Assembly: GCA_011033025.1 (NCBI GenBank)
Contig: WFMF01000132.1
Location: forward strand, 248,001 to 312,000
Direction of reading: 5' to 3'
Source: Beroe forskalii
Taxonomy: Eukaryota; Ctenophora; Nuda; Beroida; Beroidae
DNA length: 64,000 bases
Shown: positions 42,190-52,931 of the stretch, piece after piece
How the letters are laid out: the number at the start of each line of letters is the position of its first letter
How positions within the stretch are numbered: the stretch's first letter is position 1
The notes under the pieces: model-generated
The model's database searches: none
Told to the model about the DNA's origin: nothing
Seen by the model: only the letters and a program-made list of their open reading frames with translations
Program-made: the position numbers and the translations under genes

Positions 42190-44165
42190 GTCAAAACATC
42201 GAGGTTTATTTCAAAATTGTGACAAATTTTGAACCTGCAATAATTTCTATGTTCAGAATCACTTCAGGCTAAGAGCGAAATTTTATTTTCCGATTATTGT
42301 TCCCAGACTTTTACAGAATACGTTTTGGACATTTTGGAAGTGATTTAGACGATTTTTAGAATTTTCAATTTTTGCACGTGACGCGCATTTTTCGCACGTG
42401 CAGTATCAGAAATGGCGCAACTAGGCATTAGATGTCATCGCATATCGATATCTCACACATATGGACCGAAATCAGATCATTATCAGGTATATTATTGCTA
42501 TGGTGAGGTTTATTTCAAAATTGTGACAAATTTTGAACCTGCAATAATTTCTATGTTGAGAATCACTTCAGGCTAAGAGCGAAATTTTATTTTTCCAATT
42601 TTTGTTCCCAGACTTTTACAGAATACGTTTTGGACATTTTGGAAGTGATTTAGACGATTTTTAGAATTTTCAATTTTTGCACGTGACGCGCATTTTTCGC
42701 ACGTGCAGTATTAGAAATGGCGCAACTAGGCATTAGATGTCATCGCATATCGATATCTCACACCTATGGACAGAAATCAGATCATTATCAGGTATATTAT
42801 GGCCATGGTGAGGTTTATTTCAAAATTGTGACAAATTTTGAACCTGCAATAATTTCTATGTTCAGAATCACTTCGGGCTAAGAGCGAAATTTTATTTTTC
42901 CGATTTTTGTTCCCAGACTTATATAGAATACGTTTTGGACATTTTGGAAGTGATTTAGACGACTTTTAGAATTTTCAATTTTTGCACGTGACGCGCATTT
43001 TTCGCACGTGCAGTATCAGAAATGGCGCAATTAGGCATTAGATGTCATCGCATATCGATATCTCACACCTATGGACAGAAATCAGATCATTATCAGGTAT
43101 ATTATGGCCATGGTGAGGTTTAAGATTTCACAAATTTTGAACCTGCAAATTTCTAACCTGCAATAAAATTTTATTTTTCTTTTTGTTCCCATTATATAGA
43201 ATCATTTTGGAAGTGATTTAGACGCGAAATTTTATTTTTCAATTTTTGATGTCCCATCGATATCTTATGGACCGAAATCATAGAATACGTTTTTGGACAT
43301 TTTGGAAGTGATTTAGACGATTTAAATTAGAATTTTCAATTTTTGCACGTGACGCGCATTTTCGCACGTGCAGTATCAGAAATGGCGCAATTAGGCATTA
43401 GATGTCATTGCATATCGATATCTCACACTTATGGACCGAAATCAGATCATTATCAGGTATATTATGGCTATGGTGAGGTTTATTTCAAAATTGTGACAAA
43501 TTTTGAACCTGAAATAATTTCTATGTTCAGGATCACTCCAGGCTAAGAGCGAAATTTTATTTTTCCGATTTTTGTTCTCAGACTTTTACAGAATACGTTT
43601 TGGACATGTTGGAAGTGATTTAGACGATTTTTAGAATTTTCAATTTTTGCACGTGACGCGCATTTTCGCACGTGCAGTATCAGAAATGGCGCAATTAGGC
43701 ATTAGATGTCATTGCATATCGATATCTCACACTTATGGACCGAAATCAGATCATTATCAGGTATATTATGGCTATGGTGAGGTTCATTTCAAAATTGTGA
43801 CAAATTTTGAACCTGAAATAATTTCTATGTTCAGGATCACTCCAGGCTAAGAGCGAAATTTTATTTTTCCGATTTTTGTTCCCAGACTTTTACAGAATAC
43901 GTTTTGGACATTTTGGAAGTGATTTAGACGATTTTTAGAATTTTCAATTTTTGCACGTGACGCGCATTTTCGCACGTGCAGTATCAGAAATGGCGCAATT
44001 AGGCATTAGATGTCATTGCATATCGATATCTCACACTTATGGACCGAAATCAGATCATTATCAAGTATATTATGGCCATGGTGAGGTTTATTTCAAAATT
44101 GTGACAAATTTTGAAATTCGTCACATTTTTGTCACAATTTTACCGGAAACATGGACTCATTCACT
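42190..44165. repeat. tandem repeat B, 304-bp satellite, about six and a half units
   Basis: TTTATTTCAAAATTGTGACA (with a one-base variant near 43782) recurs near 42205, 42508, 42812, 43478, 43782 and 44086. Units contain TTTGCACGTGACGCGCATTT then CGCACGTGCAGTA and GGCATTAGATGTCAT. One unit (43120-43340) is broken into shuffled fragments. The array ends with TTCGTCACATTTTTGTCACA and CCGGAAACATGGACTCATTC, the same tail type as array A. The repeated 67-codon frames are not genes. Confidence 0.95.
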
Positions 44166-44179
44166 CTCCTTATAGGTCA

Positions 44180-44550
44180 CGCTTTACTTTTTTCGTTTGA
44201 GCTTTTTTGCAGATTCATTCGGCTGTTCAGTCAAATTTTAATGAAGGGAAAGAAGGCCTCTCAGCTCATTACTGAGGAATAGTTATAATCGCGATGAATA
44301 TGGAACGAAAATCACTTTAAACTCCAAGACAAAATAAAACGCAGTCATTTTCGGGATATTTCGACAAATGCTTCATACTTTCATAACTTTATCAACCTGA
44401 ATTTGTATGATTTATTATACAATGCTTTCAAGCAAATATATGATATCTATTGCCTAAAAGCACACTGATGATCATCTCTCAACTTCTCAAATGGTAATTT
44501 AAACTTGACGACGTCACACACTGATACCCATAAAATATGTTACATAACAA
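44180..44550. other. no gene seen
   Basis: Unassigned AT-rich spacer. Confidence 0.5.
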
Positions 44551-44551
44551 C

Positions 44552-45661
44552 TAGAAATTCCCAGTGACAGAACACAGTCAGCACCTCGCCGATCCCAAAT
44601 TTCAGGAGTACCAAATCACGTCTTCCATCACCGGCATAGTTTTTCCCGAAATTATACCTTATCAATTTTGTATCGTCTCACAGCATGAATCTACTTAGCG
44701 AGTGTGTTTCGTTCATTGATTTTTTATGGCGATATACACATTTCTGTGCGCTGGGTATGAAATACATGCCACATAATCAAAAGCCGAGGTAATTGTGGTG
44801 ACTGCCTTGCTGATCAGATATCAGACAAGACTTATAGACACTCTGTTACGGCACTTACCATGGTACAAGATGATAATTTGAAATTTGCACTTATAAACAT
44901 TTTCCTTGTGTTTGAAAAATGAGTGTAATCAAGCAAAGAGTTGTGAACCAATGACATCAAAACACCGTCAAAATACCGTCCATCGCAACGAAAAGTCCCG
45001 CAGCCATCAGACAATGTCTTCACACTCAGATCAGTGTTTTTCCACTTTCAAAGCCGAGACGTGATTTCAGATCACGTCTGCACGCTCAGATCAGCATTTT
45101 GCCACGCTCAGCGCGGAGACGTGATTTTCAAACCACGTCTCCGCTCTAAAAGTGGCAAAACACTGATCTGAGTGTGAAGGCACCATCTGACAGCTGCAAA
45201 ACTTTTCGTTGCGATGGACTATGATATTTTGACGGCATTTTGATGTCATTAGTTCAAAACTCTTTCCTCAATTACGCTCATTATTCAAACACAAGGAAAA
45301 TGCTGAGAGTGGTAAAAAGCTGATCTGAGAGTGCAGACGTGATCTGAAATCACGTCTTCATTCTCATAAGTCATTGCGGGAGCTATAACGACATTTTCTG
45401 ACCAATATCGATTCCAAGGCCGTGCCTACGTTATTAAGCTATGTTAACGTGCCGTCCGAAATGGTGTATTCATGCAACGACGAAATTTGGTGAAATTGCC
45501 AATGTCATGAATGTTGAATCGCTCTTTGCGTCCAAAGCTATTATATACAGTAGTGATTATGATTATCGTTAACTTTTCGCCAAAATCACGTCTGGAGAGG
45601 GCCGACTTGTCGCCACGCTGAGCGTGGCAGATCAGCAGTGTTCTGTCACTGGGTAGAAATT
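44552..45661. mobile_element. 1.09-kb hAT-type non-autonomous foldback element
   Basis: The element 44560-45653 has perfect 16-bp TIRs, CCCAGTGACAGAACAC and GTGTTCTGTCACTGGG, and a perfect 8-bp TSD, TAGAAATT (44552-44559 and 45654-45661). The interior is built of inverted pieces: GAGACGTGATTTCAGATCAC, CACTCAGATCAGTGTTTTGCC variants and ACGTCTCCGCTC recur in both orientations at 45025-45370. A longer pair, GTTTGAA(A/T)AATGAG with CCATCGCAACGAAAAGT, mirrors around 45120. No transposase frame. An 8-bp TSD indicates hAT-type mobilisation. Confidence 0.9.
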
Positions 45662-45955
45662 AATGTATTATTAACCAAATGTAATTACTGATTGCATTGT
45701 ACTTACTAGATAAAGTATGAGAAACCGATACAAATCAAAGCAATTTATACAGTTAGGAGTGAATGGGTCAAAATGAACGAAACTGTACCATAACGTAGAC
45801 ACCAGGAGATAATTAGGCACGGTTCAATCACGGGTCTCTACACAGGCAGGTCCGCCATTCCTTCCACTCTACCCAGCTAGCACTAAAATAGTCCGCTATC
45901 TTAACTACCCCTCTGTCAGAGGCATGAATATACCAAGCCATTCGCCCGTTGTAAC

Positions 45956-46133
45956 CTGGAAGATGGAGGAGGTGACGCCGATCTCAGCTCCCATGTTGCA
46001 GATAGCTGAGATTCCCGTGCAGGAGAGGATGTGAACACCAGGTCTGAAGTACTGTAAAATAGTTTTCACAGCATATGTGTCCTCCTTGTACGGAGAATAA
46101 CGTATTGAGGCGTCGTCCTCACACCATTCTCTC
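45956..46133 (-). pseudogene. mitochondrial-aconitase-type exon, copy 1 (best preserved)
   Basis: A 178-nt exon lies between acceptor TTCTACAG (46134-46141) and donor GTTACA. It reads [20 protein letters not shown], then [14 protein letters not shown] and [17 protein letters not shown] followed by VTSSIFQ. The last part matches the aconitase signature (in ACO2: [20 protein letters not shown]), which lies in the iron-sulfur hydratase of the citric acid cycle. The frame is intact, but the usual GGTG region is altered and PG is preceded by Arg where family members and copy 2 have Gly. It is one of at least seven copies of the same exon with flanking intron in this window, and no other aconitase exons were found. 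I read it as an amplified exon fragment; a working aconitase gene should be elsewhere. Confidence 0.75.
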
Positions 46134-46390
46134 CTGTAGAATAAAGGAATGATAGACAAAATCAAATGGGGGTTTACGTTAATCAAGATATTATTTGGGA
46201 CCTGATTACCATCTACCACAAAATGTGGGTCACACCTCGCAGCTGGAATGTATGCTCCTGATCAGCCCTATCTTGACTTCAATTATACATTTGGACGCCT
46301 CTAATCATGAATCAAGTCTCGGAGACCGTGGGGATAAATCAGGGAGTATTCTGGTAGGCCAAGGGAGAATACGACAAAACGTATTTTATA

Positions 46391-46545
46391 ATTAAGGGGC
46401 CAGTGTCTCGTATAAACAACACATCTCAATAAATTCATTGTACCCCTTTCTTTCCACTCTACCCAGCTAGCACTAAAATAGTCCGCTAACTACCCCTCTG
46501 TCAGAGGCATGAATATACCAAGCAATTCGCCCGTTGTAACCTGGA
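46391..46545. repeat. second, partial aconitase repeat unit
   Basis: TTAAGGGGCCAGTGTCTCGT through CCCGTTGTAACCTGGAAG repeats the start of the unit. The unit breaks off at the exon boundary and gives way to a patch of GGAATACCCA motifs at 46556-46690. Confidence 0.85.
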
Positions 46546-46555
46546 AGAGGTTACC

Positions 46556-46695
46556 GTCCGGAATACCCAGAGGCGGTAATACCCACAGCCTGGAATACCC
46601 ATAGCCGGGAATAACCACACTGAAAGGGCGTGGTCCTGGGTAATCCAGTCTCTGGGTATAGACGTCATATAGGCCTGGAATACCCACCTCCGGTT
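46556..46695. repeat. GGAATACCCA-rich short repeats
   Basis: Five to six irregular copies of GGAATACCCANAGCC-type sequence in both orientations. Confidence 0.65.
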
Positions 46696-46900
46696 ATTTT
46701 ATGATCATCATCAGAGATAGCATTCAATCTAAGCGAACTGAACTTCATTAATTTAGGCAAGTTCCGTTTCAATACAATTCTACGTTCATGTGATTATGTA
46801 ACAGCTAAAAGCGTCATAATTTAATTTGAGAATGAATCTATATTCATTTATCGGGTTGGTGAATAATTGCACGAGAATTAATGCTGTTGAAAAACAAGCC

Positions 46901-49121
46901 ATAAGGTCATGTTGAAAGCTGTCTTGACATATTTTATAGTCCATAAAATGCTTGGTTGAGGGGCTCCACCAGTATTTATCATTTTGAGTCATGTGGAGAC
47001 TTCTGCCCGAGGAAATTTTACATCTATTTTTAAAGAACGAAATTAAAAGCTTGATTGGTTCCAAAGATATAGCCTAATATATGATATGTGGAGCTACGTG
47101 TGGAGCAAGGCCTCAACCAGCTCCAGATGGACATTTTTGATCGAAATTTCAGTAGCTAATGGGTTACATCATTTCACAACTTTTTATTAAGGTTTCTGAC
47201 ATTTATTCCTCAACCAATGTGGAGAAAGATTGAAAATAAATATTAAAATTCCCTCAACCAGGGGTTTTATGTCCAATTTGGAGTCAGAATTTTCAATTTT
47301 AGCTGAAGTCATCTTCTGGCCAAATGTTTGAGGCCATAAAAGTTCTCTAGTGACCTCAACCAGTGTGGAGAACTATTTCAAATACTCTCACCCCTTCAAT
47401 TCTAAAATGTGGAAAATGAGAAATTGTAGGTAACCATCAAATTTATATCAATTATGAAGCCACACGTTGGTTATACAGGCTCATTTAGTATTTTGTTGCT
47501 CCATAAGGGTTTACTGACATGATTGTTAGCTAATTGGATGATATAGCCCTCAACCATGTGGAGCTGTACCCATATCTATAATTTAGATCAGTCTCCACAT
47601 CTGGTTGAATATTCAAATCAATGTAATGTTCATTCAAAGTTATCCAGTATCTATTTACGAGCAAAAAAGGATGCTATCTTGAATAATATCTCAACCATGT
47701 GGAGACACTCTTCCAGTTTGTATTGGCAACTCCTATTAGATCTTCAGCTAATTCTTGCTTTGGTTGAGGAAATCTGTAATTTTTAACTGATGATCATGCT
47801 TGGATAGTGGAGGATAGTGTTCAAACAACAAAATAATAAACAATCAAGGTGAATGAGACTCTCAACCATGTGGAGCTGTTGTTAACACAGACGCAAACAA
47901 GTCACACATAAAAAACTCATGCAACAAAATAACAGAAACAGTACCTAATTGATTTTGCAGCAGGTAATTAGATATAGTTATTTAGATATTTTAGAGACTG
48001 CTCCACTTGGTTGAGTTTTTATGATATGCCACAGACAAAACAAAACGACAAGATTTTGTGATTACGTCAACGAATCACATCATCACTAAATCACCCAAAA
48101 ACTCTTACATATCACGTTAGCCCAGTAGGTTACAAATCATGTCCCAGACTTGCATGACGGCAAGCTCCACACTGGTTGAGTTTATGCCATTCAACTCACA
48201 TGTTTTCAAACAGCAGTACAAAACATCTCTGGATCATTCCTGTTGTTCTAAATACAGTAGTAGTAAAAATTGTATATTGAAGCTGGATTATAGATGATCA
48301 ATTCGCGCCGCAATTGTCTCCACATGGTTGAGTAAGGACACATCAGAGCTGGTCTAATGTAAAGTATCAATGAATCATATTTTATGTTTGATTTAAAACC
48401 TTTAACAGACACACCTCTTCTTAGAAAGAGACGATAGGTTTGTACATCTTCACTTGTGAATAAAAGGCTCCACATTGGTTGAGGATACCTATAAGGAGTC
48501 ACATGACTTACTTTCTATCTATGTCTGGACTGCCATAGTGATCAAAGACCCTCTCTGGTTGAAAAATGCAACTTAAATTGAACTTGAAGCACTTTCCATT
48601 AGCATTCTGTTTATTAGAATGCAGCTCCACGCTGGTTGAGGACTGTTACACATTTCAATCATTCAAAATTGTAATCATACATATTTGTTTTAGTTTTTAA
48701 CAAAGGTTTGACATCTCTATTCACTTAACTTTTGATTCTGTGGACATTTAAAAATCGCCTTTCATTCATAAGGATGCTCCACATCAGTTGAGTAACCAAA
48801 GTTACTCAACCAGGGTGAAGTATGTTCTCAATGCATTTCCAGAGGTGAATCAATTTGAAAAATTATGTTTAACCTAATGCTGCTCTCTGGAATCCCGTGA
48901 ACAAAAACCTGGTTAATTCTAGTCACTGGCTCCACAGTGGTTGAGATACAGACCTAAAATTGGTATCATAAGACATTTTAACCACAGTGTAATAGTGTCA
49001 TGAAGTATCATCTCAAAATTATGAGTATAAGTACAAATAAAACGTAATTAACATTTTGAGGTGAAAAATGGGTAAAAATCGGTCCTCAAATGTGTCAAGA
49101 CAGCTTTCAACATGACCATAA
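46901..49121. mobile_element. 2.2-kb TIR element filled with a regularly spaced 16-bp motif
   Basis: The element 46905-49117 is bounded by perfect 25-bp TIRs starting GGTCATGTTGAAAGCTGTCT and flanked by ATAA on both sides. Inside, a motif CTCAACCA(N)TGTGGAG occurs in forward orientation at 47209, 47355, 47549, 47690 and 47861. Its reverse complement CTCCACA(N)TGGTTGAG occurs at 48001, 48165, 48318, 48468, 48625, 48777 and 48930. Spacing in the right half is 150-164 bp. The switch of orientation coincides with the element's centre (about 48011). Weaker copies lie at 46954, 47111, 47253, 47593 (inverted), 48551 and 48805. Sequences between motifs are not recognisably alike. No coding capacity. 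Confidence 0.85.
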
Positions 49122-49399
49122 CTATTCATGATTTACTAACAAATTTGACCGACACTGACGTAAGATATGAATTGAGACTTATGAGACCTGTAAGTGCATG
49201 TTTTCCAAATCACACGGTACAGTGAACTCATTAAGTTGTACGACCGACACCTTATTAATCAGCATTCCTATTTCCTTAGTCATCACCTGCTTGATAGGAA
49301 TGCTGAGTAGGTGCATTTCTTCCAAATCATAAGTTGTACAAGTGGCATCTCATCACCGCAAATCAGCATTCCTTATCAAGGGATTCCCGACGTGAATCC

Positions 49400-49582
49400 C
49401 TGGAAGATGGAGGAGGTGACGCCGATCTCAGCTCCCATGTTGCAGATAGCTGAGATTCCCGTGCAGGAGAGAATGTGAACACCAGGTCCGAAGTACTGTA
49501 CAATAGTTTTCACAGCATACAGTATGTGTCCTCCTTGTACGGAGAATAACGTATTGAGGCGTCGTCCTCACACCATTCTCTC
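49400..49582 (-). pseudogene. aconitase-type exon, copy 2
   Basis: The acceptor TTCTACAG is kept, the donor GT is lost (exon followed by GGATTC). This copy alone retains QYFGPGV, the likely ancestral residues, but a 5-base insertion (near 49520) breaks the frame. The unit is cut on its right side by the hAT element inserted at 49850. Confidence 0.85.
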
Positions 49583-49849
49583 CTGTAGAATACAGGAATG
49601 ATAGACAAAATCAAATGGGGGCTTACGTTAATCAAGATATTATTTGGGACCTGATTACCATCTACCACAAAATGTGGGTCACACCTCGCAGCTGGAATGT
49701 ATGCTCCTGATTAGCCCTATCTTGACTTCAATTATACATTTGGACGCTTTTAATCATGAATCAAGTCTCGGACACCGTGGGGATAAATCAGGGAGTATTC
49801 TGGTAGGCCAGGGGAGAATACGACAAAACGTATTTTATACGGTAGATAC

Positions 49850-50775
49850 TAGGGTTTCCAACCGATAATATCGCCGATAAATTTATCGGCGATAATTGGA
49901 CCAAAATCAGTTATCGGTTATCGGCGATAATTTTGTGCCGATAAACCGATAAAATTTAATATTCTTGAAACCATATTATTTAACTCAAATAAAGTAAAAA
50001 CCAGTTAATTTCACGGTTTTTACTAATTCAAAAGCAACGGGCCAGTTTGAATAACAATATGTAGCATTTTTCACGGTCTTGTGTCTCATGATTATCAAAA
50101 CAAAATACACCCAAGCTTAGTTTAATTCTTAGATTTTTCTGAACTCTTTTAAACGTTTGACCTTAGACTCACGTTCTACTCCGAGTCTCCGTTCATTGAT
50201 ACTTCAATTTGTATTCAACATATAAAGCCACAACATATCATGACAGTTCTCTACAAAAGATGGGGAGGAAGTGGTCTGCAAGCAGTGTACGAAGTCTTAA
50301 TCTGGCGCACCTTCGAAGAGCAGTTATTCTAGTTTGTGGTATCATCTCAAAGCAAAGCACAGTATTGATCGTCCACAGGCCGAGATGGAAGAGTGTAAAG
50401 CAAAGAGGCCAAAAACTCAGCAAAAGTTAATCGTATATCATAATAATATACTGAGAAAAAATGCCAAGAATAAATGTGTGCTGCCCTTGCAGCTGTTGAC
50501 GAATTATCTTTCAACCAGATAGCAACGATCAGTTTCATAATTCATTAAGGGTGCTATGAGGGAAATGAAGTTCCTAGAGCACAGCTCGCCGACCATCATA
50601 CGTAGCAAAGTGGCTGAACTAATGTTTGCGAATTCATAAATTGAGAAAAATTGAAATAAATTTACGTATAAATCTGAAGTAAATTTATCGCCGTTAATTA
50701 TCGGTATCGCCGATAATTCACTAAAAGTTATCGATTATCGCCGTTAAAAAATTGCTACCGATAATGGAAACCCTA
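49850..50775. mobile_element. hAT-family element remnant with BED-finger end
   Basis: Inverted ends TAGGGTTTCCAACCGATAAT and ATTATCGG...GGAAACCCTA, with subterminal TTATCGGCGATAA repeats in both halves, are typical of hAT elements. Flanking octamers GTAGATAC and GTATTAAC are imperfectly alike. Inside, near 50334-50420, a frame reads MWYHLKAKHSIDRP, the end of a BED-type zinc finger as found at the N-terminus of hAT transposases, followed by a lysine-rich linker. The catalytic and dimerisation domains are missing, so it is an internally deleted copy. It is inserted in the aconitase repeat unit of copy 2. Confidence 0.85.
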
Positions 50776-50787
50776 GTATTAACATAA

Positions 50788-50926
50788 TTGGGTGTGTAAT
50801 TACCACATTAATTCCACGAGCTTGCGAGTGGAATTCATGCAATAAATGCACGAGCTTGCGAGTGCATTTATTGGAGTAATTGCACGAGCTTGCGAGTGCA
50901 ATTACGATGGTAATTTACACACCCAA
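50788..50926. mobile_element. 139-bp MITE with three nested hairpins
   Basis: The ends TTGGGTGTGTAATTACCA and TGGTAATTTACACACCCAA are inverted. Between them CACGAGCTTGCGAGTG occurs three times, each extended to a stem (ATTCCACGAG...GAGTGGAAT, and AATTGCACGAG...GAGTGCAATT). No coding capacity. It sits 12 bp after the hAT remnant and 23 bp before the next element. Confidence 0.8.
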
Positions 50927-51545
50927 GTGTGTATTTACTGTATTATTACTAGGGTGTAACAGAATTTCCCAACTTTGGCAACTCAATATATGCCTGGGGT
51001 AATTTCATACAGCCTGGGGTATAAGAATACGAAAAATCAAAAGATTTTTGGAAAAAAATATTTTTTGGGGCTTGCCAGATGGCAAAAACTTTTTTGCCTG
51101 TTAATTATAAAGGCAAATTGCCCAGGTGCTATAACTCAGAAACTACTTGTTTATGTAACTTCTCGTTGTGTTCATCGTTTTCTACAGGTGAGAAAATGGG
51201 GGTATAGGTCAAAGAATTATGCTTCTATCTCATTCAGGGGCTGAGATATGGCCGATTTTCGTATGCCCATATATGGTCAATGACCATATATGGTCATAAC
51301 TTTAACGCCTAATAACTTCTTAACGGAATGAGATAGCAACGAAATTTTTGCACTTTTGTATACTAAGTCATACAGTACCCAAAGAACATGCCCTGGTGAT
51401 CAGAATTGCTTGAAAATCATCAGAAGTGGCCGAATGGCAATATATGGCAATTGTGACGTCATCAAAATCGCCATATATTGCCAATCGGCCACTTCTGATG
51501 ACTTTAAGGAAATTCTGATCACCAGAGCGTGTTCTTTGGGTATGA

Positions 51546-52931
51546 CTTACATACATACATTTTGATACATTTTGAAGGGTTTAGCAGGGATCGCAGTTGG
51601 GATCAGTGATGTCCACGTACTCCATCTCCTCGTTCACAGCTCCAGTCAAGTAAGGAGTTGCTGTTTGGAGGTGTGTAACCCGTAACCGGTGGCTTATCCG
51701 GGTATTGTGCGAGGAAGTCTCCAAGGGCTACTTTGAATGCCTCTAGGGCTGTTGCGGAGTTGACTGATTTAGGGAGTAAGTTCCAGAGACGAGCTGACTT
51801 TACCCCGAATGAGTTGTCATAGGCAGTTGAGACTGAACGTTGTGCCTTGTAGTTGAATGGCAGGATCTTAGCCCGTATTCCGAGACGTTCATACCTGTAG
51901 AACTCTAAACCAGTGCTATTTGGGGCCTTGTTCTGCAGGATCTTCCAAGTATGAATTATCGTGTATCGTTCACGTCTGCGCTGGAGAGACATCAATCGCA
52001 GCTTCTTTAGCCGATCCCAATAGTCCATATCTTTGGTGCCAACTATGCGTTTAGTGAAATAACGCTGGATAGACTCCACTGCCTGGATATCCTTGATATA
52101 GTGGGGATCCCACACTGGACAACAGTATTCCAGTCTGCTCCGTATCAAGGACTTGAAGAGGGTCAGCATTGTCACCTCAGACCTATCCCGGAAAGTCCCA
52201 AGGACCCATGATGCGATCTTGCGTGAGTCTCTAACAACATTATTCACTTGAAGGGTCCAGCTACAGTCGTCAGTGATGTAAACACCGAGGTCTCTGACGG
52301 ATGAGGTTGGCTGAAGGATATTTCCGTCGGGTGTTGTGTACTGCCTCAGCTCCGCGGTGAAAGGGAGGTTTCTTAGGAGGTACGAGTTGTTGAGACAGAA
52401 GTTCATTACCTCGAACTTATCCTGGTGGAGCACCATGTTATTGTTCAACGACCAACTAACAACTTGATCGAGGTCTGTCTGTAACAGGGCCTTGCATAAC
52501 ATGGTGATGATCTGACGCATGAGCTTAGTGTCATCAGCAAATGCCAGTGATTTTGAAGAGGCAATTTTGATGATCATGTCTATCACGTAAAGAATGAAGA
52601 ATATGGGACCCAGAACAGTTCCCTGGGGAACACCACTATCAACATTCACGAATTCAGACTTTTTGCCATCGACAACCACGGCCTGACGTCTGTTGGAGAG
52701 GAATTCCTCTATCCATCTGAGCAGTTTGCCTTTGATACCATAGTGTTCTAGCTTTGCAAGCAGGATTCTATGATCTACTTTGTCGAAGGCTTTGCTATAA
52801 TCCAGATAGATTATATCCACCTCGTTGCCATCCTTAAGGCCCTTGAGAATGTAGTCAAAGTGCTCCAAGAGTTGAGTTAGGCAACTTCTTGTCTTCCTGA
52901 AACCATGCTGATTGTCAGGAAGTATACCGTT
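51546..52931 (-). mobile_element. CR1/L2-like LINE, 5'-truncated, nested copy
   Basis: The minus-strand 3' end of a LINE begins abruptly near 52931 within the RT domain and ends in the tail ATGTATCAAAATGTATGTA near 51546. This abrupt 5' truncation is typical of target-primed reverse transcription. It is the same family as 5575-7968, with high similarity over the shared 1.3 kb. Confidence 0.93.
51603..52929 (-). CDS. reverse transcriptase C-terminal part, open frame
   Basis: An uninterrupted frame of about 440 codons has NGILPDNQHGFRKTRSCLTQ, YLDYSKAFDKVDHRIL with a catalytic Asp, SGVPQGTVLGP, SLAFADDTKL with the catalytic pair, and the C-terminal domain with RSRLEYCCPVWDPH and LWNLLPK, to a stop at 51603. 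The nominal start residues (MYTN) come from the flanking foldback element, so this is not a true start. The enzyme lacks its N-terminal palm motifs, endonuclease and ORF1 and cannot function alone. The open frame suggests recent insertion compared with the frameshifted copy at 5575. Confidence 0.93.

Noticed and set aside
43343-44175. Three near-identical 67-74-codon frames
   Set aside because: They are the same stretch of the 304-bp satellite. The unit length is not a multiple of three and the older units lack the frame.
46905-49117. CRISPR-like array (short repeat, unique spacers)
   Set aside because: Spacers are about 135-150 bp, repeats are in both orientations, the context is eukaryotic and TIR-bounded, and there are no cas genes.
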